Assembly: GCA_037893245.1 (NCBI GenBank)
Contig: JBAIAA010000449.1
Location: 124,001 to 188,000, forward strand
Length of the DNA: 64,000 nt
Direction of reading: 5' to 3'
Source: Crossaster papposus
Lineage: Eukaryota > Echinodermata > Asteroidea > Velatida > Solasteridae
Every line of letters begins with the position of its first letter. The stretch's first letter is position 1. The position numbers were made by a program, and so were the translations under genes. The notes under the pieces are model-generated. The model saw nothing but the letters and a program-made list of their open reading frames with translations, did not search any database and had not been told where the DNA came from. This document shows positions 41,413 to 53,984 of the stretch, piece after piece.

Positions 41413-41587
41413 AATTTTTTTTTCTGATAGTACTAGATTTAGTAGGCTAGCAGGTCTAGTCTATTTAGTGGCATAACTATATTTCAAATAATACAAATTT
41501 TGTTTTAGGCTAAACCCTTTTCTACTTCACTTTGGTCGGAACACAACTGTTGTTTTAAAGACTCATATTTAGATCCAGTTCATCCAC

Positions 41588-42950
41588 AATCACTTCCGCG
41601 TCAGTTTATTGGGCTTTATTTTCCCTTCGTACAAAATCCAACAAAACCACAAGGTACAAAAATTAAATACAAAAAAAAATACAAAAGAAATATTTAAAAA
41701 AAATACAAAAGAAATATTTAAAAAAAATACTGAGGATTCGAACGCACAATCTTTGGACAAGGAGGCTGGTACATTATCCATCAGGGTACCACATATCGTT
41801 AACTTTAACGAATGAACTCCGTCTGATATCTACACACTACCAGATTCATTACAAATTGCCGAATTTATTGTACAGTACAACCATTTTACAATCATGCACA
41901 CCCTATATGCAACTATAACAACTATACACAAAATTATATACACATTTAGATCCATAAATTCATCAACATTTACTTCCGCGTCAGTTTATTGGGCTTTATT
42001 TTTCCTTCGTACAAAATCCAACAAAACCACAAAGTAGAAAAAGAAAATAACAAAAAATACCAAACAAATACATGTACCAAAAAAATAATACCGAGGATTC
42101 GAACCCACAACCTTTGGACAAGGAGGCTAGTACATTACCCATCAGAGTACCGCATATCGTTAACTTAATCCAATGAACTCCGTCTGATATCTACTCACTA
42201 CCAGAGTCATGAAAAGCTGCCAAATTGTACAACCATTTACAACCTTTTTACAGTAATGCACACCGTATGCAACAATATTTAACTACCGAACACAAAACTC
42301 CATACACATTGAGGTCCATAAATTCATCCACATTTACTTTCGCGTCAGCTTATTGGGCCGTATTTTTCCCTCGTACAAAATCCACTAAAACCACAAAGTA
42401 GAAATGAAAAAGAAAAAAAAAAGAAAAGAAAAAAAACATACGGAGGGTTCGAACCCACAACCTTTGGACTAGGAGACTGGTACATTATCCATCAGAGTAC
42501 AGCATATCGTTAACTTAATTCAATGAACTCCGTGTGATATCTACACACTACCAGAGTCATGAAAAGCTGCCGTATATGCAAACAATTCCATACACATTTA
42601 GGTCCATCAATTCATCCACATTTACTTCCGCGTCAGTTTAATGGGATTAATTTCCCCTTCGTAAAAAATCCACCAAAACCACAAAGTAGAAAAGTAAAAA
42701 AAAAAAAAAATAATAATAATAATAATAAAAATACGGAGGATTCGAACCCACAACCTTTGGACAAGGAGGCTGGTACATTATCCACCAGAGTACCGCATAT
42801 CGTTAACTTAATGCAATGAACTCCGTCTGATATCTACACCTTGACACTACCAGAGTCAGGAAAAGGTGTCATGTACACAAACCTCCATACACAGGTTATG
42901 TCATAAATTCATCCACATTTTCTTCCGCGTCAGTTTATTAAATTTGAATG
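41588..42950 (-). repeat. Tandem array of ~290-380-bp units each holding a tRNA-like segment
   Basis: The phrase TCCGCGTCAGTTTATTGGGC recurs near 41595, 41973, 42341, 42625 and 42922. Four units carry a tRNA-like stretch (about 41731-41795, 42091-42155, 42440-42510, 42733-42801). On the minus strand each has GTACTCTGATGGATAATG (A-box-like) and TTGTGGGTTCGAATCCTC (B-box). Simple A-rich tracts vary between units. It resembles a satellite built from a tRNA-derived SINE. Confidence 0.82.
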
Positions 42951-44139
42951 AAAAGGAAAGCGAATTTTCACTATGTTTGTGTAACCGAGTTGTTTCCGGT
43001 TAGGACACACGGGTCAGTGACGATTAAGGAGTCAGGAGAGTGTATATGATCTGTGAGATAATCCGGGTTTTATTGTCTTTGGTTGAGATGTGAATTGAAA
43101 AGTTAATTAAACCCGAAAAAACGACAGTCAGTGATGGTGGTGAATTCTGAAAAATAGAATTAAATACATATAATTAAATATTTGTACAATGAATTTCAAT
43201 AACTTTACAATTACTGTACATTATTCAATTTATATTTAGGGATCAACAGTGCATCCCTTTAAACATTAAAACTGATGTGTAGCAAATGTAGCTTCATTTG
43301 CGCCTTATAATAATATTAACATAACAGTCTACCGCTTAAAATAAAACAGATGCGAACTATAGGTGAATGACGTACCCAATGTTACGTTGCCGGCCGTATA
43401 AGGCTCAAAAGAAGAGAGCACGGTCACTCGTGTGACAAGTAAAGGTTGCTGCAATATAGAAATACACGTATTTACAACAAATATCGGCGATAGATACGTT
43501 TGAGTTTGTTATTAATTAAGAATGTAATTTGGAAAGAAACAATTTACTGTTATAATTATAAATGTTTGTTTGTATAACAGCCATTTTTTAGCACAGTCAT
43601 TATTTTACAACATTAGATTCATTCCATAGAAGTAAAATATACGAATAAAATAAAATCTCATTAATGTTGTTACAGTCAAAGCACTTACCGGAAAAGCTGT
43701 GTGCTCTACACCTTTGCCTCCGTTGCCTGATGACAGATGATCGGCAATAAGGATAATATTAGCCGTAATTAAGCTAAGGTGTTCTCTCGGCAATCGTCGA
43801 GAGAGAAGTGTTTGTTTACAGTTGAACGAACGAGAATATTAAAAAAAAGAATGTCCGGCATGTCAACGCCCCAAACAATAATTTTTAAAGCGCCGCTAAA
43901 AGTTACGCAACTAATTAGAACCACGCTGGTGGCGCTGTTTAACAAGCTTATTACAAACCGCTGGCGGCGCTGTTTCGCAAGCTTTGCCACCACTGATCTC
44001 AGTGTTTGCCACACGCGCGCCATGTAATGTATACAAACAAATATACATTTCTACTGTACAACACAAAAATAATGTCGGGACCTGGCAGCATACGTCTGGC
44101 TGGTCACATTTGCACTAAAAAATCTAAATTCAATCATGG
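42951..44139. other. Intergenic, no recognised gene
   Basis: A CG-richer patch at 43860-44030 (GGCGGCGCTGTTTCGCAAGC) could be promoter-like; nothing else stands out. Confidence 0.4.
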
Positions 44140-44347
44140 ATGACTGGTTGAAGGACAACCAACATATTGGTTATGAATGACCAATAGATTGGTTGATACC
44201 TTGGTTACAAGCTCAACCAATATGACTGGTTGAAAGACGACCAACATATTGGTTATGACCAATACTAGATTGGTTGATACCTTCAACCAATATGACTGGT
44301 TGACGGACAACCAACGCATTGGTTATAGGCTTTAACCAACACGTTGG
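44140..44347. repeat. ~80-bp tandem repeat built of CCAAC/GTTGG motifs
   Basis: ATGACTGGTTGA..GGACAACCAAC..ATTGGTTA recurs about 2.5 times and ends exactly at the TTAA of the family B copy. Confidence 0.85.
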
Positions 44348-44715
44348 TTAAAGGGATCGTATACGTTTGGTAATTGGAACCCACTGTTTGTTTCAATCCT
44401 ATATAGTTATAGATATATACCATAAAACTAACCTGTCAACATTTCATTTTAAAAGGTGGTAGCGATTTTGAGATATATTGCCGAAAATCTAGAGCGGTTA
44501 TGTCCACGCAGAAAGAATAATCTGCATTGGAATAGTATGAGAAACGTCACTGCAGTAACGCTTCTCAGATTCAATTTTGTTTTGATAAAAAGTCATATCT
44601 TTTTCCATAACCGCAGTACTTCAAAGTGAACAGTTTCTAAAATTGCATTATACTATCCAAAGCTGCTGTACTTCTTACCAAGTAGGTTTTTATTGCCATT
44701 CATTTTTGGAGTAAT
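44348..44715 (+). mobile_element. Family B MITE copy, right end lost at element E2
   Basis: The left TTAA and TIR are intact. The match stops after TTTTTGGAGTAA, where the AT-rich start of E2 begins. Confidence 0.85.
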
Positions 44716-44721
44716 ATATAT

Positions 44722-45931
44722 TATGGAGAATATATATATATATATATATAAAGATATAATACATATACATCTGTACATTTATTGATGAATGTGGGGCACA
44801 CCCCAAATTGAAAAATGTGAGCGCGTTGCGCGAAAAATTTAACGGCATGGGGTCCGGCCGGGGGCCGCTTAAGGGCCCCGGGAAATTTTGAATTCTATAT
44901 GCTTTGTATTGTAGTGCAATCTGAGGCGATTCCTGGCCTCTTTCCTCTGATTTTTTTAGCAAAGGTTTTCAAGATTATATGGAGATAAAAAGGGGAATTA
45001 TGCAGATTATAAATATATTATAAATATATTAAAGTTTATATATGAATGTGGGCCACACACAAAACTGGAACATGCGAGAATATATATAAATATTTATAGC
45101 AAAACTGTCGCTAACAACCAACCAACCAACTAACATTCTTACACAAGGTAGTTAACAACATAAACATTCATCCAGATATACTGCAATAAAATGGTAATTG
45201 GCGGGAGGGGACATTACTGCCAATTCAATGGCCACATGTCCACCATCAGGCGCGGGATTATTTATCGAACCTCGATGCCACTGCCAGGTAGTCCGAGTAT
45301 CCGAGGTTAACGGAGCCAGTGATACCACGGAGCTATAGCTCCATGGTGATACCAACGAGCGGCTAGATGCGCGCCAGGCGGGTTCAGGTTGTCCTCTGCA
45401 AATAACACCAATGTCCGTCCGGCTTCGCTCTCTCGCTGCGAGTATGGGCCTTTTCGAATCCCTGGCTTCGTCTTCGTCTTTGGCTTAAGACGATTTTAGA
45501 TTCCCAACTGCGAGATCCCCTGCCCCATTCTGATGCCTGTTGTGCTTCAGAAACATTCAATCCATTGATATGAACCCAAAAGCTAGACTATTTCTATTTG
45601 CTTTAATTTCTATTTGCTTCTCATAATTCACAATTCGGAGGCGAAGCAAAGGTTTCGAAAAGGCCCTATGAGACCCTGAGAGGGCTTTTGTGCATGGACA
45701 ATTTGAACGGGTGTGGGTCGCCATATGGGGTTCCATGGATTGATAACTCTTTTTAGTCAGTATTATATTAATATGCCAAGAATTAGACAGCAGATCCTCC
45801 GATCCGATCCTCTTCCCTTCCTTTTCTCCACCTCCCCTCTTTTCCCCCACCCCCCTTTTTATATTTTTAAAACTCATTTTACCCGAGGGGGCACGTGCCG
45901 GCCCCGCGGCCCACCCCTGGATCCGCGCATT
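44722..45931. mobile_element. Element E2, related to E1, left end missing
   Basis: Two tandem units (near 44791 and 45048) and the unique right part of E1 are shared, down to CCCCTGGATCCGCGC. The left CAGGCGC end is absent where it meets the truncated family B copy. Confidence 0.78.
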
Positions 45932-47203
45932 GAAGGGGAAAAATCCGAAATGTGGTGTCTCAGTAATCTCATAAATATTCATTAGGCATGTACCGAGAAA
46001 GTTAGGCGTACGTGCGTTAAATTAAAAAGGCTAGGCTGTGCGATGATTGAACTGTTCATGGAGCTGCTAAGCACAGAAATTTGCTTGGCAGGAAAAACAA
46101 TTATTGGCAAAACAAGGTTCAGACCAAGAGGTGATGTTTATGTTTGGGACCGGTGTTCAATATTCTTGGCATAAAAAGCACATGGAGTTTTGGCTATGAT
46201 TTTACTGAGCAAGACTGCTTTTAGCAGCTCCATGGCCGGCCGGCCGGCCAGCCGCGACTTTTTTTAACGTACCACTAACAAGCTATACGCTGAAGGGCAC
46301 TTTATACGCACGCAACTGACGAACAAGACATTAAACGCTAGGATTATTAATATTAATCCGGAGGCGTGAGATCGAATCCCATGAAAACCCATTAAGTAAA
46401 TTAATAAAAACAAAATGTTGCAAATGACTAACAAACCTTTTTAGAAAAAAACAAGACAAAATTGTTTCAATGTACATATCTACAGTTCGTTGTAGTGTGG
46501 TACGTAAGTCGCGGCCAAGGCCCTATAACTACAATTTAGACGTCTGGGTATAAAAGAATTGTCATGTCAGGAACCAGACTACTTGCGGAACCGGTCATTT
46601 CGTGAAATTTTTCGTTGAGCTGACAAAATCAAAGTCATCGGTTGCGGATATGTACGAAATGTCTAAAAATATATCAGATCGGTGAACTGAAAGATATACA
46701 CTTAATGAGGAAAAAAGGCTGTAGGCCTATGAGGAGAAAAAACTGGGCAAATTCTACTGAAAACTACGATAACCGTGTGGAGAAAAAACAACGAATTCAC
46801 AGATCACACGCGCGTACGGTACGGCACGGCATGACCTGATGTTGACCGACTGGGTGCAGTCACTGCAGTGGCATTTGTTTGGCATGGTATGGTGCGATGT
46901 GGAGCGAACTGTTTGATTGGTCAACTCATCGAATCACGCCAAATATTCGATCAGGTGATTGGCCCGTGCCTCGTTTCGGGACACACATGGGTATTAATTC
47001 GATGTCTCTGAAAATTCTCACTTGTTTTGTGCATGTTTTGTGTCACTTTATTGTTATAATTGGAAAGATTCCCACATCCTGATTTTTTTTTAGAATGACT
47101 TTATTCACTTGACGTTAGCGTAATATAGTTAGGTTGTATAGCCGGCTAGCTTCTAAAGCGCCCTCTACTTAAAAGGTATTAATTAAAGGTAAGATACACC
47201 ATA
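45932..47203. other. Intergenic, repeats only
   Basis: A degenerate family C copy and otherwise unassigned sequence; GGCCGGCCGGCCGGCC near 46234 is a short CG repeat. Confidence 0.5.
46050..46240. mobile_element. Family C MITE, degenerate
   Basis: Recognisable ends TTCATGGAGCTGCTAAGCAC and TTAGCAGCTCCATGG and an ACAAGGTTCAGACCA interior; short internal losses. Confidence 0.65.
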
Positions 47204-47212
47204 GTCCATAGT

Positions 47213-47391
47213 TAGACCGAGTTACTGGCCTCTACTCTAGTTATCGCTTTTTAACATTTGGACATCATCTGGCGCTACTACTTACTACTAGAGGCCGAGG
47301 AAGTTAACGTGCATCATTCCAAATCTCTAGTAGCGCCAGATGATGTCCAAATGTTAAAAAAGCGATAACTAGAGGCCAGTAACTCGGTCTA
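47213..47391. mobile_element. 179-bp foldback element with 9-bp target duplication
   Basis: Arms of about 70 bp (TAGACCGAGTTACTGGCC and inverse) around a ~40-bp loop. GTCCATAGT repeats at 47204-47212 and 47392-47400. The left flank TTAAAGGTAAGATACACCAT is the end of a family A relic, which continues near 47445 (ATTTTATAGTAAATT). Confidence 0.85.
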
Positions 47392-47465
47392 GTCCATAGT
47401 ATTCATTTAAGTATTTACAACGTTTTAGGTGTTTTTTGGGTGTGTGTATTTTATAGTAAATTCTC

Positions 47466-47583
47466 CCCTCCTCCATCTCCTCCCCCAAATCCCCCCTCCT
47501 CCCCCAAATCCCTCCTCCTCCCCCAAATCCCTCCTCCTCCCCCAAATCCCTCCTCCTCCCCCAAATCCCTCCTCCTCCCCCAG
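47466..47583. repeat. 19-bp pyrimidine-rich tandem repeat
   Basis: AAATCCCTCCTCCTCCCCC repeated about five times; one strand is almost pure pyrimidine and could form triplex or H-DNA. Confidence 0.9.
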
Positions 47584-47730
47584 GTTTGCACCCCTTTACA
47601 CCCCTGGTCTGTCTTTGATGATCCTATACCCACACTGACCTCATTATTTTTTTTCTCGGTCTATTATGTTGTGCATCATGCTTTTATGTCTGCTAAATCT
47701 GTTTGTTTCATGTACACATTCATTTTGCCT

Positions 47731-47972
47731 TTAACCAGTTCGCGCCGGGATTATTTTAACATCGCCGAGCCGACGGGCGGGATTATTTTTAACGAAACTC
47801 GAACCGAAGCGTGTTCAGGCCTATAGTGCTGGGTAGCACACCCACGCATTTCCGGCCTTGCGCGCTGCTGACATACATTTCCGAACTTGAACTTGGCGTA
47901 TATATTCGTCATCCGTTTTGAATTTGGGGAAATTTTTGCGTTTATATTCGTCATCCGGCGCGAACTGGTTAA
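47731..47972 (+). mobile_element. Family D MITE
   Basis: Complete TTAA-flanked copy, very close to the copy at 6158-6399. Confidence 0.92.
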
Positions 47973-48181
47973 AGAGGATCGTGTTAAGATCGAAGTATAT
48001 AACTTATTTGATTTGTATATTTCAGCTCATTCCAGCCAGTAAGCTGTTTGCAGCAGTTTTAATCTTATTCATCTTATGATAAAAATGCACAACTGATATG
48101 GTACGCTATAACTTTAACATGAGCGGGATCACACATTTATTTTAATGAACAGGTAGAAACATTTTTCAGCAATTGTCGTTT

Positions 48182-49896
48182 TTAAGGTAGTATACACCAT
48201 TTGCAGATATCAAAAATATTTACTACCAAATTATTAATAATTTATATCTTACTCATTTGAAAGTAAATAATCAGGCGCATATCTATGATTTTTTTAGACG
48301 GGGGGCACACCCAAACTGTAAATTGCGAGCGCGAATCGGGAATCCCTTACGCCGGCGTGGGGTCCGGGGCCCGCTTAAGGATTTTGGATTCTATATACTT
48401 CGTGGTGCAATCTGAGCCGATTCCTGGCCTCTTTCCTCTGATTTTTTGTGCCAAAGTTTTAAAATTGATATGGAGATTAATGAAGAATTATGTAGATTTT
48501 AATGGAGAATATATATATAAATAAATATATACTATATATAAATTTATATATGAATGTTGGGCACACCCAAAACCTGAAAATGCAAGCGCGAAGCGTGGGG
48601 TCTGGGGCCCGCTTAAGGGCCCCTATTTTTTTGTGATTTTATATGCTTTGTGGTGCAATCTGAGGCGATTTCTAGCAACTTTCCTCTGATTTTTTTTGCA
48701 AAAATGTAAAATAAATATATGGAGAGAAAATGGAGAATTATAGAGATTATAATAGAGAATATATAAATATATATTACATACATTTATTGATGAATGTGGG
48801 GCACACCCCAAATTGGAAAATGTGAGCGCGGGGTGCGAAGCCTTTACGGCGTGGGGTCCGGGGCCCGCTTAAGGGCCCCTGAAAATTTTGGATTTTATAT
48901 GCTTTGTGGTGCAATCTGAGGCAAATCCTGGCCTCTTTCCTCTGATTTATTTAGCAAAAGTTTTAAAGATTATATGGAGATAAAATGGAGAATTATGGAG
49001 ATTATAATTATATTATAAATATGATATACAAGTTTATATATGAATGTGGGCCACACCCAAAAATGGAACATGCGAGAATATATATAGCAAAACTGTCGCC
49101 AAAAAGATGAGCTTTCGGACAATGTCCTATAGCTTAGGTTGGACAAACCAACCAATTAACATTCTTACACAAGGTCATTAACAACATAAACATTCATCCA
49201 GAATTCCAGATATACTGCAATAAAAGGGTGGCAATGGAGGGGGCATTACTGCCAATTCAATGAACACATGTCCACCAGGCGCAGGATTATTTATCGAACC
49301 TCGATGCCAGGTAGTCCGGGTATCATACGTTGGTTAACGGAGCCACCTCTGATACGCAACGAGCGGATATGCGCGTTTAGGTTGTCTTCTGCATATAACA
49401 CCAATGTCCGGCCTCGCTCTCCCGCTGCGAGTAGAGACCCTGAGAGTGAGAGGGCTTCATGTGCATGGAGAAATTGAACGGGTGCGGGTCGCAAACTGTG
49501 GTTCCATGTATTGTTAACCCTTTTTGGTCAGTATTATATTATGCCAAAAATTAGACACAGCAGATCCTCTGATCCGATCCTCCTCCCTTCCTTTTCTCTC
49601 ACCTCCCCCTCTTTTCCTCCACCCCCGTTTTTTTTTATACTCATTTTACCCGGGTGGGCACGTGCCCCGCGGCCCCCCCCCTGGATCCGCGCCTGATAAT
49701 GATTCTAGGCATTCATCAAAATGATTGCGCTAGATATCCTGTTCGTGCTGCTGCTTTTCGTGCTTTTCTCGGTATCCATGATTGTAGAGCTTCGGACAGG
49801 TCAGGTAAACGATATTTACTATAAAATACACCCCCCCCCCCAAATCTACCCATTCATGATAATTTAAGCAATTACCAATGGTGTATCTTACCTTTA
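48182..49896 (-). mobile_element. Family A MITE copy split by element E1
   Basis: 48182-48271 and 49696-49896 are the two parts of one copy. The first starts with TTAAGGTAGTATACACC; the second runs from ATAATGATTCTAGGC to TGTATCTTACCTTTAA. ATAAT is present on both sides of the insert. Confidence 0.9.
48272..49695. mobile_element. Element E1, 1424 bp, hAT-like ends, inserted in a family A copy
   Basis: Ends CAGGCGCATATCTATG and TGGATCCGCGCCTG with inner GGGGGGCAC / GTGCCCC; a 5-bp ATAAT target duplication is read directly from the split family A copy. The interior has four ~250-bp tandem units, each starting near GGGCACACCC (48301, 48557, 48799, 49050) and including CTTTCCTCTGATTTTTT, then a ~600-bp unique part. 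CAG ends suggest hAT; 5-bp duplications occur in some hAT groups. No transposase. Confidence 0.82.
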
Positions 49897-50225
49897 ACAA
49901 CATTTTGAAGTATGAAGATGTAAACTATAGGATATTAACTTAACGTGCAAAACACTGTGCAATAGAAGAAGATGATGCAGTATTGAATGATAGGCCTACA
50001 TGTACACATGCCACTGTTGTCGCAATGGATCCATGGACCAATCTAGAAACGAGGATTCATCTTAACTTGAACATTTATGATAAAAAAGACTATTCTGTCA
50101 ATCGCTGGGATACTACAAGCTTTCTAATGTTTTAGTCCATATTTTTGGCACGTTTTAAAGTGTGCATGATCCAAGTTTATAAAGTTCACAGATTGTCAAA
50201 AAGGGTTATGATTATTTTTTTAACC

Positions 50226-50558
50226 TTAACCCTAACCCTCCTCAGTCCTCCAAAATCCTCATTGCAGTTTTGGAGGATTTTTGAGGATTGAGGCTGAATG
50301 GGTTTTTCAAAAATTCATATTTGAGGATTTTGGAGGATTGACTTTTTTCAATCCCCATAATCCTCATTGCAGTTTTGGAGGATTAAAAAAAATGAGGATT
50401 TTGGAAAATTGAGGCACATGATGTTGTTTCAAGTGTGGAGGATTTTTGAGGATTGAGGCTAGATGGGGTTTTAAAAAAATGAGGTTTTAAAAAAATTAGA
50501 GGATTTTCCAGGATTGAGGATGGTTGCTAGCAAAAAGGGCCTAGGGGGTTAGGGTTAA
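50226..50558. mobile_element. Family I TTAA element with telomere-like ends
   Basis: TTAACCCTAACCCTCCTC at the left and AGGGGGTTAGGGTTAA at the right; the interior is built of AGGATTTTGGAGGATT repeats. The TTAA on both sides marks an element and not a telomeric tract. Confidence 0.75.
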
Positions 50559-52782
50559 AATACAGAACAGGGATTCTTTGGATTACCCGCTGGATCAATG
50601 ATTTTGGCAGTTTAAATGGTTTAAACCTTATGTGTAGAATTTTTTGAGGTGGTGGAAAGAATATTGCACATGTAGAACAACCATGGGTCTGAACTCGATG
50701 GATCAACCCTGAGAATGATAAAATTATTAAGGCAGTAAATATATGCTGGCTTGTTTTAAATAGAATACGCGTAGGATTGAAGTTGCCTGTGTGTCTTAAT
50801 TGTGGAGCATTTTGTAGGTTTGACCTGCTGTATTGATTGTGGACTAACGCACAAGCTGTGCATGGTACATGTATGCCAAGTTCATGTACATTGTACAGGT
50901 TCTGAATATACGTGTAGTGTACCAGTAAGAGTCAAGTGTAGCCATGCACTTACTGCATGATCACACTTCAATTTGCATAGGATGACAACTTCCAACCAAT
51001 CATATGGCCCAGATTGTATCATCTTCCCACATGGATTGCTCCATTGATGGTGGGTGTGTTTATGACTGACCTGTTAATTGTGTGGGCAAGACCTGTCACT
51101 GTCGGAGCTGGCTTTGCATTGGTTTTGTGTGGGTGCACTATAGTTTTATATTACTGTAGTCCCTTCTCTTGCTATGGATGATCCAACTAATTAGAATAGT
51201 ATCATTCCCACCCATATGATATCCTATATCTGACTGAAGCATTGAGAACACTTTGAGATCCACTCTTTCAGTATTGATGACAAGATGATGTTCAGCTGGG
51301 CAATAGAAGTAAAAAATACCTACAGAAAGCAAGTACAAATGATAAGCGATATCGACCAAGTCAGGTAAGATTCAGTTATTATGAGGATAAAAATTATAGG
51401 TCGTGTTCAAAACGGGCTTCCTGAGTTACGGCTATGTCTATTGCCGGCCTGCTCACAGGTAGTTGTAATGGGCGAAGACCTAGACAATAGCCATAGACAA
51501 GGGACTTTGATGGAAAGGGTGACGATGTGTTAATTGTCCTTTTATGATTTGGTGTGTAACTTTACACTGACTGTATACATTTTGATTAACAGTTTTATTT
51601 TTAATTAAAAACGAGGTGGTTTTTGTTCTTCTGAAGACTTGATTTAAATTTCTCATTAACCCTAACTCCCTCACCATTGTTATTGAACAATACAATTCCT
51701 TCAAAATCCTCCAACTTCCTTTGTTGTGTAGGGAGTTAGGGTTAATGAAGTGCTGGGGTCGTGTGTAACGTAATGAACACCCTTTTTGAGATGTTGCGGA
51801 ATTAGTTTTACTCATATAAAAAAAAAGTAGTGCCCCCCCCCTTTTTTTTTTGGAAATTTGATACATATAGTGGAATTCCCTAACGGATGTACCGGTAGTT
51901 CCACATTTGCCAACCCTCTTTCTTGCCAACCTTTTATTTATTTAGTAAAATACATGTACTGGTACCGGTACTTTTACCTTCACCCTAAAGATCCCAGTCC
52001 AGCCAAACTCTAACACAAGGGTTTGGTGGAGATGTCGAGCTGTAGTGCACATTTTAATAGCACATGGTGTTGGGATTTTCAAAGAGGAAGGTTCCTAGTA
52101 AATCACCCAAAAGAGTTAGGGTTCATTTTGCTTGTTAACCTTGATTAACAATTTCAGTGCCATAAAATTTAGTCCAAAATAAAATATAAAATAAAACTAA
52201 GTTGGCGTCCGCAAATTGGGTGCAAAATCAGCTGAATGTTTCCAAAAATGGAAAATCACTAGTTAACATTTACGAATTTCTTCAAAGTTCACAAATTCTG
52301 ATAAACTATTATTACTTCTGCTCACAAGTGTTTTCAAAATAATTGCAAGAGGAGTTTTTCCTATTCTAAAACTGCAAACAATTCTACTTTGCAACCAATT
52401 CTACTTTGCAACAACTTTGTGCGTTAAGGAAACCTTCCCATGATTTTATGAGAGGTGAATTTGTACGTGAAACCAGTAATTAGACTTAACACGGTGGTTA
52501 ATTAGCCTTAATTAATTAGTAAAGATGCACAAAACATTGACGTCCTTTCTGTTAATGTGTTTTTTTCCAAATTGAAGGGGCACGCAGCTAAGAATGTAAC
52601 GACATTGTGTGTTTCTTTGTGATAATGGAAATTTCAGTTGATTTTTACGCCTTTCCGTGAAATACTTTTATACGCGTTCCAGAGGTAGACATGTTTCGCG
52701 TTTCTTCGTAAAAAAAGCAAAATGCGATTATCGAGCTGCTTGCTCCTTGCACCATTAATTCTTGTAATTTGGAAATTAATGA
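50559..52782. other. Intergenic upstream of HMGCR
   Basis: One 90-bp family I element; the rest shows no recognisable gene. The HMGCR promoter and first exon may lie here or in 53640-53984. Confidence 0.45.
51656..51745. mobile_element. Family I element, 90 bp
   Basis: TTAACCCTAACTCCCT and AGGGAGTTAGGGTTAA ends with ATCCTCCAACTTCC inside. Confidence 0.75.
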
Positions 52783-53637
52783 TTAACCAATTAGCGGCAG
52801 GTTTATTTTTAAGTTAACGAGACCACTGGCGGAATTATTTATCATCGAAAAAAAATGAGGTTTTTATTCAGTATAAAAATATTCCTGTTTTGATAATGCA
52901 ACTACTACAAGATGCCAACACTTAGTTTATTAGCACCGTTATTTACATGTTATTAACATTCTGTTGCCCAGAACATTTTTTATCTCTGCGGTCAGGGTGT
53001 GATATTAGGTCAACCGCTACCCGCCATAAAATATGACGTGTATGTATACGTCATCCGTGGAACTACACACAGGGCCGGGGACAATTGTACGTGGTAATAT
53101 ATACAAAAATTTGCAAATCCAGCTGAAAAACACGCTTTCAAGAATTTCAAGGGAGACAGACTAAGGAACGATAGTTGGAAAATTTGAATGTCAAGAAATT
53201 GCTGGACGCAGCTGATAATCCTCGGCTTTATGAATTCAATAAAGACAATAGAACTAGGGCTAATCACCGAAGCGTGATACCACGATTTAGCGTATATATA
53301 CACGTCCACCACGTCAACGAAGCATGCTTGGCAACGTCGACGTATATTCACGTCCACCGCTGTGTATGCCATACATGTCAGTCGTGTATACCTGTCTTTC
53401 GCACCGGTAGTGGGTAACTTTTGACGTAAATACACGTCAACTGCAACAACCAAGGTAACCTTTGCAGTGTATACCAGTCCTCCAGGGAATTGAACGGCTG
53501 TGCCTGACAGATTAAGGCGTCATCTGTGAATAGTCAACGGTTTTTCGGGCTCTGCTCGGGACGTGTTTATTCGTCATCTGTTTTGAATCTCGGAATTCTT
53601 TTGCGGATATAAACTTCCTCCGGTGCGAACTGGTTAA
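52783..53637. mobile_element. Long family D relative, 855 bp, TTAA-flanked
   Basis: The left end TTAACCAATTAGCGGCAGG and right end CCGGTGCGAACTGGTTAA are diverged family D termini; the last ~110 bp (GTGTTTATTCGTCATCTGTT, TTTGAATCTCGGAATTC) match family D. In between are about 600 bp not seen in the short copies, with repeated ACGT-rich motifs such as GTATATACACGTCCACC. Open frames run on both strands (e.g. 53175-53417, plus) but I recognise no protein. Confidence 0.65.
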
Positions 53638-53984
53638 TTAATGTTTTGCCCGCAGAAGTATGTCAAAATGGTTAATCGATAAAATTGTCATTTTACGGTC
53701 ATGGTCATGGTCATGAAGTGTTTAAGCTTATATGTTTATTGTGTAAAGTTTATACATGTAGATATTTATGTAGTCATTCTGCTGGTATGTTTAGCTGTGG
53801 TAATTTAGCTTGCCCTGCTTCTGAATCCGGAAGTGTGATTTTATTTTAAGGATTATGAGTTTTTGTAAAGATATATGCCGGTCCCCCTGCAAGTAGGGTA
53901 AAAAGTCACTTTTAGTTAAAAAAAAATTAAAAAATTATAGATATTTCTTTATTATTAAACATTTCAAACGATTCTCAAGAGAAA

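Noticed and set aside
45557..45985. Open frames near 45.6-46.0 kb as a gene
   Set aside because: They lie within element E2 and are shared with E1 sequence, so they are transposon interior.
50220..50560. Interstitial telomere-like repeat (CCCTAACCC, TTAGGG)
   Set aside because: Only one or two hexamers at each end, in inverted orientation and flanked by TTAA; better explained as family I transposon ends, also seen at 51656 and 55281.
51138..51360. Possible minus-strand exon (open frame after a ctttctgtag acceptor)
   Set aside because: No recognised similarity, no clear donor and no neighbouring exons.
53010..53453. 147-residue minus-strand and 80-residue plus-strand open frames as a transposase
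   Set aside because: Overlapping open frames on both strands without any transposase motif; treated as non-coding interior of the long family D element.
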